Assembly (NCBI GenBank): GCA_015062815.1
Contig: SUTP01000003.1
Coordinates: 1-43,462, forward strand
Length of the DNA stretch: 43,462 nucleotides
Reading direction: 5' to 3'
Source of the DNA: Methanosphaera stadtmanae
GTDB lineage: Archaea > Methanobacteriota > Methanobacteria > Methanobacteriales > Methanobacteriaceae
This document shows positions 34,778 to 43,462 of the stretch, in pieces. Both the position numbers and the translations under genes were made by a program. The notes under the pieces are model-generated. The model saw nothing but the letters and a program-made list of their open reading frames with translations, searched no databases and was not told the DNA's origin. Each line of letters begins with the position of its first letter. The stretch's first letter is position 1.

Positions 34778-35206
34778 ATGGCTGATGAAGATATTAAAAT
34801 AGTCATGTTCTGTTGTAATTGGTGTTCCTACGGTGGAGCAGATACAGCAGGTACATCAAGGATGCAATACCCACCTAACATAAGAGTTATTAGGGTAATG
34901 TGTTCTGGAAGAATCGAACCTCAATTTGTTCTTAAAGCTTTAAGAGAAGGAGCAGATGGTGTATTTGTAGCAGGATGTCACTTTGGTGACTGCCACTATG
35001 ATGCAGGAAACTACAAATTAGCAAGAAGAATGAACTTAATCTACAGATTATTAGATGAACTTGGACTCGAAGAACAAAGAGTACAACACGACTGGATTTC
35101 AGCTTCCGAAGGTGAAAAATTCGCAAACACTGTAAGAAGAATCACCAAAGAAATTGAAGAATTAGGTCCTTCACCACTTAAAGCAGCTATAGCTCAGGAG
35201 GAATAA
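34778..35206 (+). CDS. mvhD: F420-non-reducing hydrogenase subunit D (MvhD)
   Basis: MvhD is the [2Fe-2S] subunit that passes electrons from the Mvh hydrogenase to heterodisulfide reductase HdrA for electron bifurcation. Cysteines lie in [14 protein letters not shown] (about residues 10-20), [15 protein letters not shown] and [15 protein letters not shown] (about 67-80). The length of 142 aa is normal. SD AGGAGGAAA is very strong. C-ending codons (AAC, TAC, CAC) are used more than in surrounding genes, as expected for a highly expressed protein. Confidence 0.96.
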   Translation: MADEDIKIVMFCCNWCSYGGADTAGTSRMQYPPNIRVIRVMCSGRIEPQFVLKALREGADGVFVAGCHFGDCHYDAGNYKLARRMNLIYRLLDELGLEEQRVQHDWISASEGEKFANTVRRITKEIEELGPSPLKAAIAQEE

Positions 35207-35210
35207 GTTT

Positions 35211-36128
35211 ATGGCAGATAAAAAAAGAATAGGAACAATGTGGTTAGGTGGATGTTCTGGATGTCACATCGCTTTAACTGATTTACATGAATTATTATTA
35301 GACGTTGTAGAAGTAGCAGAATTCGAATTCAGTCCTGTATTAATGGATACAAAATATGATGAAATTCCACACATGGATCTCATATTAATTGAAGGTGGAA
35401 TCCGTAACGACGAAAACAGAGAATTAGCTGAAGTATTAAGAGAAAAAGCTGATTTTGTTGTTGCATACGGAACTTGTGCAGAATTCGGTGGAATACCTGG
35501 ATTAGGTAACTTACACACAGTACAAGAATTAGAAGAAGAAGCATACTTAAATTCATGCAGTACTATAAATGAAGATGGAATAATTCCTAGCGAATCTGTA
35601 CCTCACTTAGAAAGCAGAGTAAGACCATTATCTGATGTTATTAAAGTAGATGCAGCTTTACCTGGATGTCCTCCAAAATCCGAAGTAGTTGCAGAAGTTG
35701 TTATCTCATTAGTAAAAGGTGAAATTCCAGAAATACCTGACAACAACCTTTGTGATGTATGTGAAAGAGAAAAACCACCTATGAGTATGGCTATGGACAC
35801 AATTAAAAGACCATGGGAAGTTGGAGAAACTGATAAAGATTTATGTTTAGTACCTCAAGGTATCATATGTCTTGGTCCTGCAACACGTCCATTATGTGGT
35901 GCACAATGTCCATCAGTAGATACTCCATGTAGAGGATGTTACGGCCCTACTGATAAAGTATTAGATGCTGGAGCAAAAATGATAAGTGCTATTGGATCAG
36001 ACTTCGGTGTAGAAAATGATAAAGAAATTGATCCTGAAGAAGTAGCAAATCAAATTGAAGATATTGTAGGAACTTTCTATACATACACTTTAGCATCAGC
36101 TTTAATCCCATTAAAACTTAAAAACTAA
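35211..36128 (+). CDS. mvhG: F420-non-reducing hydrogenase small subunit (MvhG)
   Basis: Electron-transfer subunit of the [NiFe] hydrogenase with Fe-S clusters. Proximal cluster ligands are in WLGGCSGCHIAL (about residues 12-23), AYGTCAEFGG and LPGCPPKSE. Further cysteines CDVC (about 182-185) and CPSVDTPCRGCYG (about 234-246) hold the medial and distal clusters. The length of 305 aa is normal. It starts 4 nt after mvhD with SD CAGGAGGAA. Confidence 0.96.
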   Translation: MADKKRIGTMWLGGCSGCHIALTDLHELLLDVVEVAEFEFSPVLMDTKYDEIPHMDLILIEGGIRNDENRELAEVLREKADFVVAYGTCAEFGGIPGLGNLHTVQELEEEAYLNSCSTINEDGIIPSESVPHLESRVRPLSDVIKVDAALPGCPPKSEVVAEVVISLVKGEIPEIPDNNLCDVCEREKPPMSMAMDTIKRPWEVGETDKDLCLVPQGIICLGPATRPLCGAQCPSVDTPCRGCYGPTDKVLDAGAKMISAIGSDFGVENDKEIDPEEVANQIEDIVGTFYTYTLASALIPLKLKN

Positions 36129-36151
36129 TTATTTTTATAGGAGGAAAATAA

Positions 36152-37588
36152 ATGGTAGAATTAACATTAGAACCTGTAACAAGAATTGAAGGTCACGCAA
36201 AAATCACAGTTGATCTTGATGAAGAAGGAAATGTAAAAGATACAAAATTACATGTTATGGAATTCAGAGGATTTGAAAAATTCTTACAAGGTAGACCTAT
36301 TGAAGAAGTTCCTAGAATTGTACCTAGAATTTGTGGTATTTGTGATGTACAACACCACTTAGCTGCAGCTAAAGCATGTGACCAAGTATTTGGATATGAA
36401 GATGATAACATCTATCCAACAGCTTACAAAATGAGAGAAATTATGAACTGGGCATCTGTAATGCACTCACACACATTAAGTTTCTACTTCTTATCAGCAC
36501 CTGATTTCATCGGCGGAAAAGATAGAAAAACTAGAAATGTATTCCAAATTATTAATGATGCACCAGAATTAGCTAAAAAAGCATTAGCTTTAAGAAGAAA
36601 TTCACAAGATATTGTAACAGCTATCGGTGGAAGACCAATTCACCAAGTATCCAACACTCCTGGTGGAATTACCACAGTATTAACTGATGAAGAACAAAAA
36701 GAAAACTTATTAAAAGCTAAAGAAGCTTTAGAATTATCATTTGATACATGGGAAGCAGCTGGACCAATCTTTGAAGAAAACATGGATTTAATTAAAACAT
36801 TAGGTTATGTTGAAACTTACCACACTGGTTTAGTAGATAAAAAAGATGGTAGTTGGGACATGTACAACGGTAATGTAAGAATGGTTGATAAACAAGGAGA
36901 ACTTTATGCTGAATTCGCATCTCAAGACTATACTGATTACATAGCTGAAGGTGTAAAACCATACTCCTGGTTAAAATTCCCTTACATTAAAGAATTAGGA
37001 TACCCTGAAGGTGTTTACAGAGTAGCTCCTCTATCAAGAATTAATGCATGTACAAAAATGCCAGATGCAGCACCAAAAGCTCAAGAATTATTAAATGAAT
37101 TCAGAGCAAACTTCGGTAAATGTCCACAAGAAACATTATTATTCCACCCAGCAAGACTTATTGAATTAATCGCATCTGCTGAATTAGCAGTTGATGGTCT
37201 TGAAGGTGATTTAAGTGGTCAAAAACGTCCTGAAGCAATTGATCGTGAACAAATCACTGGTGAAGGTGTAGGTATTGTTGAAGCATCAAGAGGTACTTTG
37301 ACTCACCATTACCAAACTGATGAAAATGGTTTAGTAACCAAAGCAAACATTGTTGTAGCTACCGTACAAAACAATCCTGCTATGGAAATGGGTATTCAAC
37401 AAGTTGCTAACACTTACATTAAACCTGGAGTAGAAGTTGATGATAAAATCTTCAACTTAATGGAAATGGTTATTCGTGCATACGACCCATGTCTTTCCTG
37501 TGCTACTCACCAATTAGACACCCAAATGAGATTATCTACTGTAGAAGTATATGATCACATGGGTAACTTAGTAAAAAAAGTTGAATAG
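36152..37588 (+). CDS. mvhA: F420-non-reducing hydrogenase large subunit (MvhA)
   Basis: The [NiFe] active-site subunit. N-terminal [18 protein letters not shown] and [15 protein letters not shown] (RxCGxC, about residues 58-72) and the C-terminal DPCLSCATH (DPCxxCxxH) give all four nickel-iron ligands. All four are cysteine; no selenocysteine codon occurs. About 28 residues follow the last His, the extension removed by the maturation protease. The length of 478 aa is normal. SD AGGAGGAAAA. mvhB, the polyferredoxin often next in this operon, does not follow. Confidence 0.97.
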   Translation: MVELTLEPVTRIEGHAKITVDLDEEGNVKDTKLHVMEFRGFEKFLQGRPIEEVPRIVPRICGICDVQHHLAAAKACDQVFGYEDDNIYPTAYKMREIMNWASVMHSHTLSFYFLSAPDFIGGKDRKTRNVFQIINDAPELAKKALALRRNSQDIVTAIGGRPIHQVSNTPGGITTVLTDEEQKENLLKAKEALELSFDTWEAAGPIFEENMDLIKTLGYVETYHTGLVDKKDGSWDMYNGNVRMVDKQGELYAEFASQDYTDYIAEGVKPYSWLKFPYIKELGYPEGVYRVAPLSRINACTKMPDAAPKAQELLNEFRANFGKCPQETLLFHPARLIELIASAELAVDGLEGDLSGQKRPEAIDREQITGEGVGIVEASRGTLTHHYQTDENGLVTKANIVVATVQNNPAMEMGIQQVANTYIKPGVEVDDKIFNLMEMVIRAYDPCLSCATHQLDTQMRLSTVEVYDHMGNLVKKVE

Positions 37589-37622
37589 CTAAAAAAATTA
37601 AATTTCGTTAGAAATTTTGTAA

Positions 37623-37675
37623 GATAAAGAATATATAATTCTTTATCATTTCTTTCGTTTACATGATGAAAGAAA
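37623..37675 (+). terminator. Tandem hairpins after mvhA
   Basis: GATAAAGAAT-ATATA-ATTCTTTATC (37623-37647) is a perfect 10-bp stem. TTTCTTTC...GAAAGAAA (37649-37656 and 37668-37675) is a second 8-bp stem. They start 34 nt after the mvhA stop. They may terminate the transcript or protect the 3' end of a very abundant mRNA; no long U tract follows. Confidence 0.55.
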
Positions 37676-37738
37676 ATGTTAGGGTTTCATATCTTTTGAA
37701 CTAATTATGACTAAAATAATACAAACGGGACATAGTTT

Positions 37739-37770
37739 AACCTAGTATAAGTTTTTACTTAACTAAGGTT
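37739..37770 (+). repeat. Imperfect hairpin
   Basis: AACCTAGTATAAGT and ACTTAACTAAGGTT flank TTTT. The arms pair along 13 positions with one bulged base on each side. This is a possible RNA stem of the mvhA 3' region or a separate element. Confidence 0.4.
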
Positions 37771-37928
37771 TTCTATGATTTCATTTTTTTATACTATTTT
37801 TAATTAAATTTTATTTTTACTATTTTTAAATAAATCAAATAATTTTATATAAAATATTCTGATTATTTCATTTTAAAGAATTTGATTTAACTAATAAAAT
37901 TATTTTTTTCTTTAAAAAAAGTGTATTA

Positions 37929-37950
37929 TTAGACTATAATCATAGTCTAA
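37929..37950. repeat. Perfect 9-bp stem-loop
   Basis: TTAGACTAT-AATC-ATAGTCTAA. It is not followed by a U tract and no gene is adjacent. It could be an operator or an RNA stem. Confidence 0.5.
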
Positions 37951-38278
37951 TTGTCCAAAATTTGGGAGTTATTTTCTTTTTGAACACAAGCTAACTAATT
38001 AATTATTGTTTGGTAGAATATTATTTTCATGTACTGTATATAATTGTAATATTTTTTTAATCAAAAGTATTACATAAATTGTATAAAAAAATTTTTTTAA
38101 TCCTATGATGTGAAGATATTAAAATAATGCTTAGTTCATACTTTTTGTATATTTTTTATTACAGTACATATTATTATATATACAGTCTAGTATATATACT
38201 TTATAATTTTTTTTTTGAATAGTTATTATCTAAAGATAAGTTAATATAATAATTAATAAGTAAGCAGAAATTCAATAA

Positions 38279-38359
38279 ATGAATGATGGTATAAGTGGGC
38301 TCAGACTACTTCCTAGTAAAATCAAAGAACTATTACAGACAAATAAAAATATTAGTTAA
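38279..38359 (+). other. 26-codon ORF in a GC-richer island
   Basis: ATG at 38279 opens a frame reading MNDGISGLRLLPSKIKELL and seven more codons to TAA. Its codons CTC AGA CTA CTT CCT give a base composition unlike the flanks. There is no SD and a stop lies directly before the ATG. A second island (AACAAAGGCGGAATC, near 38411) follows in another frame. It may be a small protein, an RNA, or the remains of a decayed gene such as a transposase; I cannot decide. Confidence 0.3.
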
Positions 38360-39181
38360 TTAATATTCTAATTAATTATAATAATAAATGTTTTTTATTT
38401 TTTGATTTGAACAAAGGCGGAATCTTCTTATTGTTTAAGAAAAAAAATATACTATTTTTTTGTAGTAATACTTTTTTTATCTAAAATAATTTATGCCAAG
38501 TTTCATTGTGGGATTATTTGCATATGGGTTTAAATAGTAACTATACATTAGTGATTATTCTATTTATTACATGAAAATATTTTAATAATTTATTATTTTT
38601 TCAATATTTCTATTTAAAATTTGAATAATTAATAAATTAATATCTTTTAAGTAATAATTGTTCAATATTAATGTGTTATAAAATTATAAAAAAATTAAGA
38701 GATATTATCAATTTAATTTTAATTTATTTAATTTAAATTGTTTTTTTAGCTTGTTGCTTTGGATTAAAAAATCTTTAGATGTATTTAAATATGTTTATTC
38801 TTTTAAAAACATTTTTAAACATAATTTAAGTTAATATAATGTTTATTTTTTTAGTTAAAATTTAAAAACATTTATATTATTCATTAAGCATATATTTTAA
38901 TTGTAAGAATATTTATTCAAATACATAGAGTATTACAAAATATTCGGTAATGATAATTTGTATTACTTCATGATTGTATGTACTGATAACAGTTAATACA
39001 CCTAATAAGTATAATTATCAATATTTATTGGTTTTTGGAGTATTATACTATTACTTAGGAGTATTTTTTCTTTGTATAAATATTTGAGCACAAGAAATGA
39101 TAGAAAATGTATTTTTAGATAAGTTGGAGAATTATATTTTGTAATATTTTCACTTTAATGATCACATTATTTATTATGTTA

Positions 39182-39249
39182 TAATTGTATTTTTGCCAAC
39201 GGATACAATTAGTAAAATAACTTAATATTTGTGAAATTAATTACAATTA
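39182..39249 (+). promoter_or_regulatory. mrt leader stem with alternative partner
   Basis: TAATTGTAT (39182-39190) pairs perfectly with ATACAATTA (39203-39211) around the loop TTTTGCCAACGG. The same left arm can pair by 8 bp with TACAATTA at 39242-39249. The element is 70-137 nt before mrtB. Confidence 0.45.
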
Positions 39250-39262
39250 AATTGATTACCCG

Positions 39263-39295
39263 GAATGAATATAAGAATTCATTTCTTAATGAATT
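39263..39295 (+). promoter_or_regulatory. Mutually exclusive hairpins just before mrtB
   Basis: GAATGAAT (39263-39270) can pair with ATTCATTT (39277-39284, one G-U). AATTCATT (39276-39283) can instead pair perfectly with AATGAATT (39288-39295) around TCTT. The middle segment is shared, so only one hairpin can form. The second ends 8 nt before the GAGGTG SD of mrtB. Confidence 0.5.
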
Positions 39296-39318
39296 TTATT
39301 TAAGAGGTGTACATATAA

Positions 39319-40647
<1,329 letters not shown>

Positions 40648-40663
40648 ATAGGAAGTTAAAATT

Positions 40664-41179
40664 ATGTCTACAGAAGTAAAGGAAACTGAAGATTTAGAAA
40701 TAATTAAAGCAACAGATGTTAAAATTTTTCCAGATAGAATTTTAAAACCAGCCACTACGGAAATTTTATTAAATCAGATTTTAGCATTAGATGGAATTTT
40801 AAGAGTTTTAATTAATGGAGACTCATTGCCTGATGTGGCTATGTATGGACCTGCAAAAGGTACAAAAGTTAATCATACAGATAGAAAGACTATAAATGTT
40901 AAAGGTAATGATGTACCTTTACGTGTATCTGTAGGTGAGATAATATTAACAGTTAATTTAGACAATCTTGAAGATTTTGTAGAAGAAGTCAATGAAATTC
41001 TAGATCAAACCTTAAATTTTGGTTATGATTTAAAAGTCGGAATATTTACAAAAACTCGTACATCTGTTTCAGATTATATGAAATATGGTAAAGATTTCGA
41101 AGACAGAATTGATGCAAGACTTATTGGATTAGTAGATCCTAATGCAAAATCAGCCGATACTATAAGATATATTAGGTGA
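40664..41179 (+). CDS. mrtD: Methyl-coenzyme M reductase operon protein D (MrtD)
   Basis: Small non-catalytic protein of mcr/mrt operons, possibly involved in assembly or in binding F430-free enzyme. The 171-aa protein has IKATDVKIFPDRILKPATTE, a characteristic start of the family, IEGVTRVLINGDSLP-like GILRVLINGDSLP, and a C-terminal stretch VGIFTKTRTSVSDYMKYG. The SD is AGGAAGTTA. Unlike mrtB, G and A around it, its codons are ordinary AT-rich ones (AAT, TTT, GAT), suggesting lower expression from the same mRNA. Confidence 0.92.
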   Translation: MSTEVKETEDLEIIKATDVKIFPDRILKPATTEILLNQILALDGILRVLINGDSLPDVAMYGPAKGTKVNHTDRKTINVKGNDVPLRVSVGEIILTVNLDNLEDFVEEVNEILDQTLNFGYDLKVGIFTKTRTSVSDYMKYGKDFEDRIDARLIGLVDPNAKSADTIRYIR

Positions 41180-41185
41180 TTGTAA

Positions 41186-41983
41186 ATGGCATATGAAGCA
41201 CAATTTTACCCTGGTAGTAGTGTTATAGCAGAAAATCGTAGAAAACACTTAAACCCAGATTATGAACTTAAAAAATTAAGAAGCATAGCAGATGATGATA
41301 TACTTAAACTTTTAGGTCACAGAAACCCAGGAGAAGGTTACAAAACAGTACACCCACCTCTTGATGAAATGGACTTTGAAGAAGATGCTATGAAAGACTT
41401 CGTTGAACCAATTGACGGAGCTAAAAAAGGACTTCGTATTAGATACGTACAATTTGCAGATTCAATGTATAACGCACCTGCACAACCTTATGACCGTGCA
41501 AGATCATACATGAACAGATTCAGAGGAGTAGATACAGGTACACTCTCAGGAAGACAAGTTATCGAAATGAGAGAATCTGACCTCGAAGAAACAGCAAAAC
41601 TTTTAATTGAATCCGAATTCTTCGATACTGCTAAAACAGGATTAAGAGGAGCAACAGTACACGGACACTCCTTAAGACTCGATGAAAATGGATTAATGTT
41701 TGATGCATTACAAAGATATGTATTTGACGAAGAAAAAGGTCAAGTAGTATATGTAAAAGATCAAGTTGGATTAGAACTTGACGAACCAGTTGAAATAGGA
41801 GAACCATTACCTGAAGATGAACTCAAGAAAATCACTACTATCTACAGAACAGATAATATTGGTTTAAGAGATGATGAAGAAGTAATTAAAGTTGTTGAAA
41901 ATATACACTTCGCAAGAACTGATGGTGGATATGGTTTAGAAGTTTTCAATAAAGATTTACAAGCTAAATTAGGTGGTAACTAA
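41186..41983 (+). CDS. mrtG: Methyl-coenzyme M reductase gamma subunit (MrtG)
   Basis: Gamma subunit of MCR, 265 aa. It starts [22 protein letters not shown]. Other conserved segments are [72 protein letters not shown] and [18 protein letters not shown]. The SD AGGTGATTG lies at the mrtD end, 6 nt spacing. The stop overlaps the mrtA ATG (TAATG). It follows mrtD directly, where mcrC would stand in an MCR I operon. Confidence 0.95.
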   Translation: MAYEAQFYPGSSVIAENRRKHLNPDYELKKLRSIADDDILKLLGHRNPGEGYKTVHPPLDEMDFEEDAMKDFVEPIDGAKKGLRIRYVQFADSMYNAPAQPYDRARSYMNRFRGVDTGTLSGRQVIEMRESDLEETAKLLIESEFFDTAKTGLRGATVHGHSLRLDENGLMFDALQRYVFDEEKGQVVYVKDQVGLELDEPVEIGEPLPEDELKKITTIYRTDNIGLRDDEEVIKVVENIHFARTDGGYGLEVFNKDLQAKLGGN

Positions 41984-43462
41984 TGGATACCGAGAAAAAA
42001 TTATTCTTAAAGGCTTTACAAGAAAAATTTGATGAAGACCCTACAGAACAACACACTAAATTTTACTGCTATGGTGGATGGGAACAATCCGCAAGAAAAA
42101 GAGAATTCACAGAATTAGCAGAAAAAGCTATGGAAGAACGTGGCGGCGTTCCATTCTATAACCCTGACATAGGTGTACCTCTTGGACAAAGAAAATTAAT
42201 GGCATACCAAGTATCAGGAACTGACACATATGTTGAAGGAGATGACCTTCACTTTGCAAACAACTCTGCTATTCAACAATTAGTAGATGATATTAAAAGA
42301 ACAATTATTGTAGGTATGGATACTGCTCACGGTGTACTTGAAAACAGACTTGGTGTAGAAGTAACTCCTGAAACAATAAACGAATACTTAGAAACAATCA
42401 ACCACGCACTCCCTGGAGGAGCAGTTGTACAAGAACACATGGTTGAAGTAGACCCTGGATTAGTTACAGATTCTTATGCATTAGTATTCTCAGGTGACGA
42501 TGATTTAGTAGATCAATTAGATCAAAGATTTGTTATTGATATTAACAAAGAATTCCCTGAAGAACAAGCTGAAACACTCAAAAAATACATAGGTAAAAAA
42601 ACTTACCAAGTAAACCGTGTACCTACTTTAGTAGTACGTGCATGTGACGGAGGTACAACCTCAAGATGGTCTGCTATGCAAATCGGTATGAGTTTCATTT
42701 CTGCTTATAAATTATGTGCAGGAGAAGCTGCTATTGCTGATTTCTCATACGCATCCAAACACGCAGATGTAATCTCCATGGCATCAGCTATGCCAGCAAG
42801 AAGAGCAAGAGGACCAAATGAACCTGGAGGAGTTACCTTCGGTGCATTCTCTGATATGGTACAAACCAGCAGAACTTCAGATGATCCTGCAAAAGTAACT
42901 TTAGAAGTTATTGGAGCAGCATCCCCATTATACGACCAAGTATGGTTAGGTTCATACATGTCTGGTGGTGTAGGATTCACTCAATATGCTACAGCAGCAT
43001 ACACAGATGAAATCTTAGACGACTTCATTTACTATGGTAAAGACTATGTAGAAAGTAAATATGGATTATGTCAAGCTGACGTAAACTCTGAAGTAGTAAG
43101 AGACATTGCAACAGAAGTAACCTTATACGCATTAGAACAATACGAAACCCCTGCAGTATTAGAAGACCACTTCGGTGGATCACAAAGAGCTTGTGTAGCT
43201 GCAGCTGGTGCAGGTTGTTCAGTAGCATTCGCAACTGCTAACTCTAACGCAGGAGTAAACGGATGGTACTTAAGTATGTTATTACACAAAGAAGGTCACA
43301 GCAGATTAGGTTTCTATGGTTACGACTTACAAGATCAATGTGGATCATCCAACTCACTTGCAATTAGAAGTGACGAAGGTCTTATTCACGAATTAAGAGG
43401 TCCTAACTACCCTAACTATGCAATGAACGTAGGTCACCAACCTGAATACGCAGGTATTGCTC
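41983..43462 (+). CDS. mrtA: Methyl-coenzyme M reductase alpha subunit (MrtA), 3' end cut by window
   Basis: Alpha subunit, open to the window end (about 493 of some 550 codons). It begins [16 protein letters not shown] at the ATG overlapping the mrtG stop. [10 protein letters not shown] holds the F430 axial glutamine. Residues modified in known MCR are all kept: His in SKHADVI, Arg in [12 protein letters not shown] (target of Mmp10), Gln in FGGSQRA, the thioglycine Gly in GFYGYDLQ, and Asp and Cys in LQDQCGSSN. The positions between them agree with the spacing of the Methanothermobacter enzyme (257, 271, 400, 445, 450 and 452). No frame break was seen. The ORF track misses it because its stop lies outside. 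Confidence 0.97.
   Translation, partial: MDTEKKLFLKALQEKFDEDPTEQHTKFYCYGGWEQSARKREFTELAEKAMEERGGVPFYNPDIGVPLGQRKLMAYQVSGTDTYVEGDDLHFANNSAIQQLVDDIKRTIIVGMDTAHGVLENRLGVEVTPETINEYLETINHALPGGAVVQEHMVEVDPGLVTDSYALVFSGDDDLVDQLDQRFVIDINKEFPEEQAETLKKYIGKKTYQVNRVPTLVVRACDGGTTSRWSAMQIGMSFISAYKLCAGEAAIADFSYASKHADVISMASAMPARRARGPNEPGGVTFGAFSDMVQTSRTSDDPAKVTLEVIGAASPLYDQVWLGSYMSGGVGFTQYATAAYTDEILDDFIYYGKDYVESKYGLCQADVNSEVVRDIATEVTLYALEQYETPAVLEDHFGGSQRACVAAAGAGCSVAFATANSNAGVNGWYLSMLLHKEGHSRLGFYGYDLQDQCGSSNSLAIRSDEGLIHELRGPNYPNYAMNVGHQPEYAGIA

Larger units (their letters stand above)
37589..39318. other. 1.73-kb spacer without a recognised gene, mvhA to mrtB
   Basis: Very AT-rich DNA with no ORF of 60 codons. 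It contains two hairpins after mvhA, another at 37739-37770, a 9-bp stem (37929-37950), three ATGTACTG motifs (38029, 38162 reversed, 38978), two TGARCACAAG motifs (37981, 39085), a palindrome around 38176-38199, a short GC-richer island with a 26-codon ORF (38279-38359), a second island near 38409-38432 and structured elements before mrtB. TATA-like ACATTTATATTATTC lies near 38867. It may hold a long mrt leader, an unannotated small RNA or gene relics. Confidence 0.6.

Noticed and set aside
34932-36411. Minus-strand ORFs over mvhDGA
   Set aside because: They are shadows of strongly biased hydrogenase genes, without start signals.
38281-38356. C/D box small RNA
   Set aside because: ATGATGG resembles a C box, but no fitting D box (CTGA) and no C'/D' pair follow.
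38761-38890. Tandem repeat ATGTTTATT...AAAAACATTT in the spacer
   Set aside because: The two copies match only in AT-rich words and their spacing differs (48 versus about 59 nt), so chance is enough.
37589-39318. A decayed mvhB polyferredoxin in the spacer
   Set aside because: No run of CxxCxxCxxxCP codons was seen in any frame I read.
37589-39318. CRISPR array
   Set aside because: The repeats are short, irregular and few; there are no equal spacers and no cas genes in the window.
43025-43289. Minus-strand ORFs over mrtA
   Set aside because: They are antisense to a conserved, codon-biased gene; the long open frames come from that codon bias.

Overview
The window is AT-rich DNA from a hydrogen-dependent methanogenic archaeon of the order Methanobacteriales. 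The best match from memory is Methanosphaera (M. stadtmanae or a close relative). This rests on a gene set specific to methanogens (mtrEDCBAFGH, mcr/mrt, mvh, coenzyme M, F420 and methanopterin genes, methanogenesis marker proteins), very AT-rich spacers, GGTGA/GGAGG ribosome binding sites, and an MCR operon of isoenzyme II layout (B-D-G-A, no C). The assignment is inference; no database was searched.

Layout. 1-183: end of tRNA-Leu(TAG) and a whole tRNA-His(GTG). 259-3511 (minus): purM-comC-comD-comE, with three coenzyme M biosynthesis genes behind a purine gene. 3697-9465 (minus): aCPSF1/FttA, proteasome beta subunit, Mrp/NBP35 ATPase, methanogenesis marker protein 7 and an unrecognised partner. 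9615-11893 (plus): comB, a TraB-family membrane protein and a DUF1922 zinc ribbon. 11888-13900 (minus): a TtuA/Ncs6-like tRNA thiolase and a sugar aminotransferase. 14162-15334: trm1. 15433-17368 (minus): an anchored orphan protein and a bacterial-type alpha/beta hydrolase. 17950-21129 (plus): Lrp-type regulator, mptA, an unknown gene and cofG. 21145-23129 (minus): taw2 and mmp10. 23275-30041 (plus): orphan mcrC, complete mtrEDCBAFGH and mmp14. 30064-32061: htpX (minus), cobY and a PRC-barrel gene. 32227-34186 (minus): sufC-sufBD. 34778-37588 (plus): mvhDGA. 37589-39318: a 1.7-kb stretch without a recognised gene, rich in inverted repeats. 39319-43462: mrtB-mrtD-mrtG-mrtA, with mrtA cut by the window end.

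How the genes work together. The window covers much of the last steps of methanogenesis and their cofactors. Mvh splits H2 and feeds heterodisulfide reductase, MCR makes methane, and Mtr moves methyl groups between methanopterin and coenzyme M coupled to Na+. Com enzymes make coenzyme M, MptA starts methanopterin synthesis, CofG makes the F420 chromophore and CobY helps complete the corrinoid of MtrA. McrC, Mmp7, Mmp10 and Mmp14 are tied to activation, modification or function of MCR/Mtr. McrA keeps the residues that carry post-translational modifications, including the arginine methylated by Mmp10.

Main points for a second look: mcrC stranded in front of mtr while the mrt operon has none; the long mvhA-mrtB spacer with mutually exclusive hairpins just before mrtB; an evenly spaced array of GTAC-core sites before mvhD; a 22-bp perfect palindrome between sufC and mvhD; an interleaved A-B-A'-B' repeat near 17.6 kb; and a thiolase lacking its usual N-terminal zinc finger. 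No CRISPR array, rRNA, intact transposon or known antiviral system was seen.
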